DNA of 10,208 nucleotides from Candidatus Zhuqueibacterota bacterium (GTDB lineage: Bacteria; Zhuqueibacterota; Zhuqueibacteria; Thermofontimicrobiales; Thiofontviventaceae): assembly GCA_014729735.1 (NCBI GenBank), contig WJJN01000706.1:1-10208 (forward strand). The letters are read 5' to 3'. Under the pieces are notes generated by a model. It was not told the origin of the DNA. It saw only the letters and a list, made by a program, of their open reading frames with translations, and searched no databases. Position 1 is the first letter of the stretch; each line of letters begins with the position of its first letter. Made by a program: the position numbers and the translations under genes. Of the stretch, positions 5,794-10,208 are shown piece after piece.

Positions 5794-7776
5794 TTAAAAG
5801 GTCACTTTTTCAATCAACTCATTTAACATCTTCTCCGGTCGTTCCGGAATCTCTGTCGTCGGAAATAGAGTGGAAGTTAACAATTCTTTCACAGATGTGT
5901 CGTTGTCCGGATCCCAGGCAACTATTGGTGTCTTGTCTTTCAGATTCAATTTATAGCGAACAACATCAAATGTTACTGAATTTTGTTCCTGATAATTCAT
6001 CAATGCAATAGTAACGGGAAGCTTGAAGGTATCACTGATCGTATGGATCAGATAATTTTGATATTCCCATAAATCATCACGCAGACAATCGACGATGAAT
6101 ATTAAACCAATCAGTTTTTCGGAAAGTGCTCCCACTAACTTCAAAAATGCTTTATCAACAATAATTCCCAAAAGCGTTACGAACGAGAATTCATGACTTG
6201 CTATTTTACCAAAATGAATCTGCATATCAGGCAATGCTTCGAATTGCTTGGACTGAAACATGTTATTTGTGAGAATGTCCATGATTTCATCCAGATTATC
6301 TTCGTCCAGTCCGATTGCCAAAATTTGATTTCGTGAAAAATTTGATAATTCGTGCGGTTCGTTCTGTTCTTGTGACGGAATCTCCTTTGTAGCGTCTTCC
6401 TGTTTTTCAATTGTAAAGGGAGTTTCCTGCTTTTTTTCTTTTTTCATAAACTCATCTCGGTCGAACACAGGTGCCAGCGGTTTCTCCGTTACTGGTGGCT
6501 TTTCCTCTGCTTTCGGATCTGTGTGTTCAGCAGGTTTCGGAGGCACATCTTCGACATCTGCTTTTTCAACAGGAGATTCTTGCTCTGATTCCTGATTATT
6601 GTTATTGTTGCCGGCAATTTCCTTTTCTTCCGGAATAATAATTTCGGATCGGTGCGATTTGATGCGCTGCTCTATCGGACGTGGAATTTCAGGCAATTTG
6701 GGCAAGTCCGCTTCTTCTTTTGTCGGCTCCTTTGGAGGCACTTTTGTTTCCGGAGTCTGTGGCTCCTGTTTTTTCTCTTTCCTGACTGGTTTCGGTGGTT
6801 GTGCCTTCTTGCCGGGAACCTTCTTCGGCTTTATGGTCGGTTCAATAAAGCCCTGATCGTAAAGACGCTGCAAACGTTCTAGTGTCTTAAATTCGTCGTA
6901 ACTGCTTTCGGCGATGATCGATTTGATATTCATTTTGCCATCTAAAAGCGTTACAAATTTTTTCACGTCCGGAGACAATTTTTTCTTTTGAAGCAGCTTT
7001 TTGAACGTTGAAGTAATGACAAAAGCTGTATTCGGTGACGGGAATTTTCTGATTAATTTATCGATGCGTTCCATTTTTTTTGTTCCTTCCAGAAGTAGCC
7101 CAAGGTTGCTAATGGAAATTTCGTCCGGAACATCGACTTCTTTAAATTCCATGCTAAAATGCCCGCTATTCCAGGTCAGCATTTTGTAAACTGCATTTTC
7201 GAGGCGAATATCACCCAATGAAGCATTGATCACTGCACCGTCCCTGAAATACACCTGTCCGCTGGTGTGACGCCCGTTAGTCAATGTTAAAACACCGGTT
7301 TTTCGTTCAACGCTGAAATTTTCGATCAGGTCTGCCAGGTTTAATTCGGAAAGACTTCCGGAGAATTTACTTCGATTATTGGGTATGTCTGATTTCTTTT
7401 TATCGAGTCTGCGAAGAACCATACGAATGTGCGCGATAACTTCTTTTACATGAAGAGGCTTAACAAGGTAGTCTTTAGCACCCATCTGGAAGCTTCGAAC
7501 CCGTTGTTGAACCTCTCGTTGATTTGTCAAGAAAATGAGAGGAATCGATGACGTATTCGGATCTGCCTGTAATTTCTCAAGTAGTTGAAAACCGGTTAAT
7601 TCGGGCAAGGTGATTTCCGTTAGCACCATGTCGGGAGTAGTTCGCTGGATTTCTTCCCATGCTTTCAAACCGTCTGATACGGTTATCACGCGAAAGCCGG
7701 AAGCCTCCAGATTCTCCTTCAAAATCTGCAAATTTTTGGGATCACTATCGGATATCAAAATTAATCGGTTACTCAT
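5794..7776 (-). CDS. Pseudo-receiver + PATAN (DUF4388) + degenerate GTPase-like domain protein
   Basis: A 660-residue protein in four parts. (1) Receiver, about 4-122: 'ILISDSDPKN' (6-15), T84 and K106 ('VKPL') are in place, but the phospho-acceptor strand 'PDMVLTEITLPEL' has Glu (E54, codon 7615-7617) instead of Asp. (2) PATAN/DUF4388, about 137-235: 'FSGSLSELNLADLIENFS' and 'VYFRDGAVINAS'. (3) A winged-helix-like extension to about 315, then a long disordered linker rich in Pro, Lys and Glu with five Asn in a row (about 318-480). (4) A C-terminal domain (about 483-640) with the strand order of a Ras/MglA-like GTPase: 'NQILAIGLDEDN', 'IHFGKIASHEFSFVTLLG', 'LIGLIFIVD', 'LPVTIALMN'. It lacks P-loop and G4 signatures. 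It is first in the operon, with GAGAG nine bases before the ATG. The paired build suggests it scaffolds a signalling complex, which is inference. Confidence 0.88.
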   Translation of the reverse strand: MSNRLILISDSDPKNLQILKENLEASGFRVITVSDGLKAWEEIQRTTPDMVLTEITLPELTGFQLLEKLQADPNTSSIPLIFLTNQREVQQRVRSFQMGAKDYLVKPLHVKEVIAHIRMVLRRLDKKKSDIPNNRSKFSGSLSELNLADLIENFSVERKTGVLTLTNGRHTSGQVYFRDGAVINASLGDIRLENAVYKMLTWNSGHFSMEFKEVDVPDEISISNLGLLLEGTKKMERIDKLIRKFPSPNTAFVITSTFKKLLQKKKLSPDVKKFVTLLDGKMNIKSIIAESSYDEFKTLERLQRLYDQGFIEPTIKPKKVPGKKAQPPKPVRKEKKQEPQTPETKVPPKEPTKEEADLPKLPEIPRPIEQRIKSHRSEIIIPEEKEIAGNNNNNQESEQESPVEKADVEDVPPKPAEHTDPKAEEKPPVTEKPLAPVFDRDEFMKKEKKQETPFTIEKQEDATKEIPSQEQNEPHELSNFSRNQILAIGLDEDNLDEIMDILTNNMFQSKQFEALPDMQIHFGKIASHEFSFVTLLGIIVDKAFLKLVGALSEKLIGLIFIVDCLRDDLWEYQNYLIHTISDTFKLPVTIALMNYQEQNSVTFDVVRYKLNLKDKTPIVAWDPDNDTSVKELLTSTLFPTTEIPERPEKMLNELIEKVTF

Positions 7777-7819
7777 CCTGAATTTCTCTCAAGCTCGAAA
7801 AAACTCATCATTTACAACC

Positions 7820-7848
7820 AATATACTCAAATTTTAAAATCATGTCAA
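7820..7848 (-). promoter_or_regulatory. Near-consensus sigma-70 promoter of the PATAN/pseudo-GTPase operon
   Basis: On the minus strand TTGACA (7843-7848), an exact -35 consensus, is followed by a 17-base spacer and TATATT (7820-7825). Transcription would start near 7813, about 36 bases before the ATG at 7776. It is the best promoter in the window and suggests strong or constitutive expression of the three-gene operon. Confidence 0.75.
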
Positions 7849-7874
7849 GAACTTTTTTCTTTATGACTAAATAT

Positions 7875-8486
7875 TTAATTCTTCATAAATTCCTGCGGAT
7901 TTAACATGATTTTTTCAACGTAGGAGCAATAATCGTGCGAGAAAATCGAGTTTTTCGATAGTGCATTTTTAGATGTTATAACGCGCTCAAAATCAGTTAG
8001 CTGTTGAGACACTCCGTAGTAACGATTATAATTTAATAGCTGTTGTACCGATTCACTTGCAGTACTGGCAGCAGCGTAACCTACTGTTTTATCGATACAT
8101 TCTACAAAAATATCGTAGCGATTGCGTGGCTTATGGTAATTACAGGTTATTCCGCTGCACTTTTTCATTTTTGTAATTGAGCATTGAATATCAATGAGCA
8201 CATGCTCCAGTAAATGAAGGATATGCAACGCATAATTTGTTGCCCCATGCAGACTATCCGTATGTTTTTTAAAACCGATAGTCTTGTCCACACAACAATC
8301 ATGATTTCGAAGATTCGGGAAAAGTGTATGAAATTGCTGCTGCACGATTGGATAAATTTTCCGATAGATTTTCTGTGGGGAAATTACCTCGATTGTCATC
8401 TTTATTTTATTGATGTCCTGCCTGAAATTGGAGTTCAGGTGATTAATTTCGGGGAATTTTCCATATGCATGATCGATGATTATCAT
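7875..8486 (-). CDS. Stand-alone cyanophycin synthetase N-terminal-like domain protein
   Basis: A 203-residue protein resembling the N-terminal domain of cyanophycin synthetase (CphA), without the ATP-grasp and Mur-ligase-like domains that normally follow. Matching segments in order: 'LFPNLRNHDCC' (55-65) like the CphA 'LPxLxxHxC' segment, 'IGFKKH' (70-75) like 'GGFxxR', 'LHILHLLEHVLIDIQ' (87-101) like 'GHxxEHVALELQ', 'CSGITC' (110-115), then 'RYDIFVECIDKTVGYAAA' (123-140) like 'YQVVxEYxxExxGxxAA'. HxxEH is kept as H91-E94-H95, a pattern used for zinc binding in inverted-zincin peptidases. Whether this protein hydrolyses, binds or primes a peptide polymer is unknown. Cys-rich (C64, C65, C102, C110, C115). 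The ATG at 8486 is chosen over M30 (8399) because the first strand aligns with the CphA start. Only a weak GGA precedes it. The assignment is by eye. Confidence 0.72.
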   Translation of the reverse strand: MIIIDHAYGKFPEINHLNSNFRQDINKIKMTIEVISPQKIYRKIYPIVQQQFHTLFPNLRNHDCCVDKTIGFKKHTDSLHGATNYALHILHLLEHVLIDIQCSITKMKKCSGITCNYHKPRNRYDIFVECIDKTVGYAAASTASESVQQLLNYNRYYGVSQQLTDFERVITSKNALSKNSIFSHDYCSYVEKIMLNPQEFMKN

Positions 8487-8543
8487 GGTATCCAGACTTT
8501 TTAATTGACCGATATTTTGATCCTTGATTCCTTAAAACAACAG

Positions 8544-8570
8544 TTGACGATTTTATATATTTATCGTCAA
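8544..8570. promoter_or_regulatory. Palindrome (possible operator) in the divergent intergenic region
   Basis: TTGACGAT (8544-8551) and ATCGTCAA (8563-8570) are perfect inverted arms around an 11-base AT core. The palindrome overlaps the -10 box and part of the spacer of the candidate promoter for the cyanophycin-synthetase-like gene, where a repressor site would be expected. The dyad symmetry is seen; the role is inference. Confidence 0.4.
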
Positions 8571-8579
8571 GTTTATTAA
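8552..8579 (-). promoter_or_regulatory. Candidate promoter for the cyanophycin synthetase-like gene
   Basis: On the minus strand TTAATA (8574-8579), a 16-base spacer and TATAAA (8552-8557) use the same hexamers as the candidate promoter at 3951-3979. Transcription would start near 8545, about 58 bases before the ATG. The DNA here is so AT-rich that chance matches are likely. Confidence 0.33.
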
Positions 8580-8689
8580 ATTTCTTTATTTTATGTTAAA
8601 GAATATCAATAAAAATAACAATATATTTACAAGATAACGCAGGTATGCACTGATAAAACATTGTTTATTGCCAAAAGAGCAAATTGATA

Positions 8690-8718
8690 TTGACTTTTGC
8701 ATTCCAGAAGTTTATATT
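8690..8718 (+). promoter_or_regulatory. Sigma-70-like promoter of the multi-PAS sensor gene
   Basis: TTGACT (8690-8695), a 17-base spacer and TATATT (8713-8718) lie about 60 bases before the start codon. The -10 box and spacing equal those of the PATAN operon promoter at 7820-7848, and the -35 differs in one base. The predicted start is near 8725. Confidence 0.65.
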
Positions 8719-8778
8719 CTGTGACTATAAGTAATTCCGCAGAGTTCAACAAAAGTGTAAAACGTGAGATTTAATGAA

Positions 8779-10208
8779 ATGAATGGATCACAAGATCAAT
8801 TGAAGAAAATTGCAGGTTCACTTCTCGAAAATGATATGTTTCTGCATGGGCTTGTCGAAAATACAAGTGTGTTTGTGATGAGGGTAAATAAAGACGGTAA
8901 AATTTTGTACTATAACGGATCGAATTTATTTGGATATGAATCTAAGGATGTTATTGGCAAATCACTCGGGCAGATGTCTGAAATAGAGACTGTCGAACAC
9001 TATCTTGAAAATGCAGCACATGTAATGGAATCCGGCGAACCTGTAATCTATGAAGATCATGTGGAATGGCAAGACAGGGAGTATGATTTTCAAATTTATA
9101 TTTACCCGCTTTTAGATGAGGCAAATCGCATAGATTCGGTGGGAACAATTGCATTCAATTTAACTGAGCAGCGTCGCATCGAAAAAGCGCTGCATGAAAG
9201 CGAGCAGCGTTTCAAAACGGTTTTTGAAAGTGCAAAAGATCTTATCTTCATTAAAGACAAATCGTTCCGTTACACGCACGTCAGTCCAAGCATGGCAAAA
9301 TTGTTTGGAATGGAACTATCCGATTTAATCGGCAAAACCGATAATGAGATCTTCGGCAGCGAGGATGCAAAAGAAATCAGGCAAGTTGACAAACGTGTAT
9401 TGCAAGGAGAAACAATTGAGCGAGAAGATAAGATGCATGTCCACGGAGTACGAAAAACGTTTCATGTAATAAAAACTCCCATGTACGCCAACTCCGGAGA
9501 GATTAATTCGCTGTGTGGTATCGCACGCGACATCACTGAACGAATAAATTCTGAGAATGAACTACGTAAAAGCCAGGAGCGGTATGAACTGGCAACCTCA
9601 GCGGCTCGTATGGGAGTGTGGGATTGGGACCTGTTGACAAACGAAGTATATATAGATCCCAAAATTAAGGCTCTACTGGGATATTCAGATGAGGAGATAC
9701 CGAACGAACTTGATGAAATTACAAAACATGCCCACCCGGATCACAAAGAACAAATATGGAAAGATGCAATATCATATTTTTCAGGTGCTGAAACAAATTT
9801 TGAAACTGAATACAGAATGATTCACAAAGATGGAACCACTCGGTGGATTATGGTCATTGGAACTGCAATTCGCAACGATAATGGGAAGCCATTGCGAATG
9901 ATCGGAACCTTGACCGATGTTACGGAGCGAAAACGGATTGAAGAAGCGCTGAAAATCAGTGAACAAAAATACCGTAAACTTTACAATGATGCTCCTGTCG
10001 GATATCATGAAATTGATACCCAGGGAAAAATTATGAATATGAATCAAACAGAAGCGGAAATGTTGGGATATAATGTGGAAGAGATGATAGGAAAATATAT
10101 TTGGGAATTTGCAGCACCGGCGCAGAAAAAATTGGTTCGGGAATCGATACAACAAAAGATACGGAATCGTGAAGAAGATAAGAGCTTCGAACGAACTTAT
10201 TTGTGCAA
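8779..10208 (+). CDS. Multi-PAS sensor protein (3' end cut by window edge), likely histidine kinase or GGDEF protein
   Basis: An open frame of 476 codons runs off the window. It has no signal peptide or membrane helix, so the sensor is probably cytosolic. Four PAS-type units are visible: about 20-130 ('FVMRVNKDGKILYYNG', ending 'VGTIAFNLTEQRR'), about 141-255 (ending 'CGIARDITER'), about 267-385 (PAS_3-like, 'GVWDWDLLTNEVY', ending 'GTLTDVTERKR') and a fourth from about 394 ('SEQKYRKLYNDAPVGY'). They are joined by helical linkers of the 'TERxxxExxLxxSExRY' type that pass signals between PAS units. The output domain lies beyond the window. A histidine kinase is most common for this layout, but a diguanylate cyclase or other output is possible. 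The ATG at 8779 is chosen because the nearby ATGs at 8774 and 8783 soon meet stops. Only a weak GAG precedes it. It is divergent from the cyanophycin-synthetase-like gene. Confidence 0.88.
   Translation, partial: MNGSQDQLKKIAGSLLENDMFLHGLVENTSVFVMRVNKDGKILYYNGSNLFGYESKDVIGKSLGQMSEIETVEHYLENAAHVMESGEPVIYEDHVEWQDREYDFQIYIYPLLDEANRIDSVGTIAFNLTEQRRIEKALHESEQRFKTVFESAKDLIFIKDKSFRYTHVSPSMAKLFGMELSDLIGKTDNEIFGSEDAKEIRQVDKRVLQGETIEREDKMHVHGVRKTFHVIKTPMYANSGEINSLCGIARDITERINSENELRKSQERYELATSAARMGVWDWDLLTNEVYIDPKIKALLGYSDEEIPNELDEITKHAHPDHKEQIWKDAISYFSGAETNFETEYRMIHKDGTTRWIMVIGTAIRNDNGKPLRMIGTLTDVTERKRIEEALKISEQKYRKLYNDAPVGYHEIDTQGKIMNMNQTEAEMLGYNVEEMIGKYIWEFAAPAQKKLVRESIQQKIRNREEDKSFERTYLC

Noticed and set aside
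6349..6825. Low-complexity Pro/Lys/Glu/Asn stretch considered as a tandem repeat array
   Set aside because: No fixed repeat unit could be found. It reads as a disordered linker inside one protein.
4562..7776. Possibility that the two receiver-PATAN genes are one gene split by a frameshift
   Set aside because: Each has its own start and full receiver and PATAN domains, so they are paralogues in tandem rather than a broken gene.
8214..8504. Plus-strand ORF of 96 codons opposite the cyanophycin synthetase-like gene
   Set aside because: The minus-strand protein has an ordered match to the CphA N domain, while this one has none.
9781..10155. Minus-strand ORF of 124 codons opposite the PAS sensor
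   Set aside because: The plus strand shows repeated PAS motifs in one continuous frame, and the minus-strand translation has no family features.

Overview
The window reads as chromosomal DNA of a Gram-negative bacterium. It carries a lipid A-type (LpxL/HtrB) acyltransferase and long multidomain signalling proteins. The clearest promoters look like ordinary sigma-70 sites (TTGACA or TTGACT, 17-nt spacer, TATATT). Gene content (PATAN/DUF4388 regulators, a GT2 enzyme, a secreted gluzincin, multi-PAS sensor) would fit an uncultivated FCB-type lineage such as KSB1 or Calditrichota, but this is a low-confidence inference. No phage, transposase, tRNA, rRNA or CRISPR signal was seen.

Layout. (1) 1-1263, minus strand: a GT2-type glycosyltransferase followed one base later by an SRPBCC/AHSA1-type protein cut by the window edge. 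(2) 1264-1751: AT-rich intergenic DNA holding a nested palindromic repeat at about 1523-1660. (3) 1752-3928, minus strand: three overlapping genes in the order small His/Cys-rich protein, secreted/anchored gluzincin-type peptidase, LpxL-type acyltransferase, suggesting an envelope operon. (4) 4043-7776, minus strand: a three-gene signalling operon behind a near-consensus promoter. It encodes two receiver-PATAN proteins and a short protein with a degenerate Ras/MglA-like fold. (5) 7875-8486, minus strand: a stand-alone protein resembling the N-terminal domain of cyanophycin synthetase. (6) 8779 to the end, plus strand: the N-terminal part of a multi-PAS sensor, divergent from (5).

The most notable part is the 4043-7776 operon. 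Both receiver domains carry Glu where the phosphorylated Asp should be. Both the last gene and the C-terminus of the first gene look like small GTPase domains whose nucleotide-binding motifs have decayed. The operon therefore looks like a signalling or scaffolding module built from 'pseudo' versions of a receiver/GTPase pair. It recalls the PATAN/pseudo-receiver and MglA proteins of bacterial motility and polarity systems, but its function is not shown by the sequence. The stand-alone cyanophycin synthetase-like N domain, which keeps an HxxEH motif, is the second point of interest.
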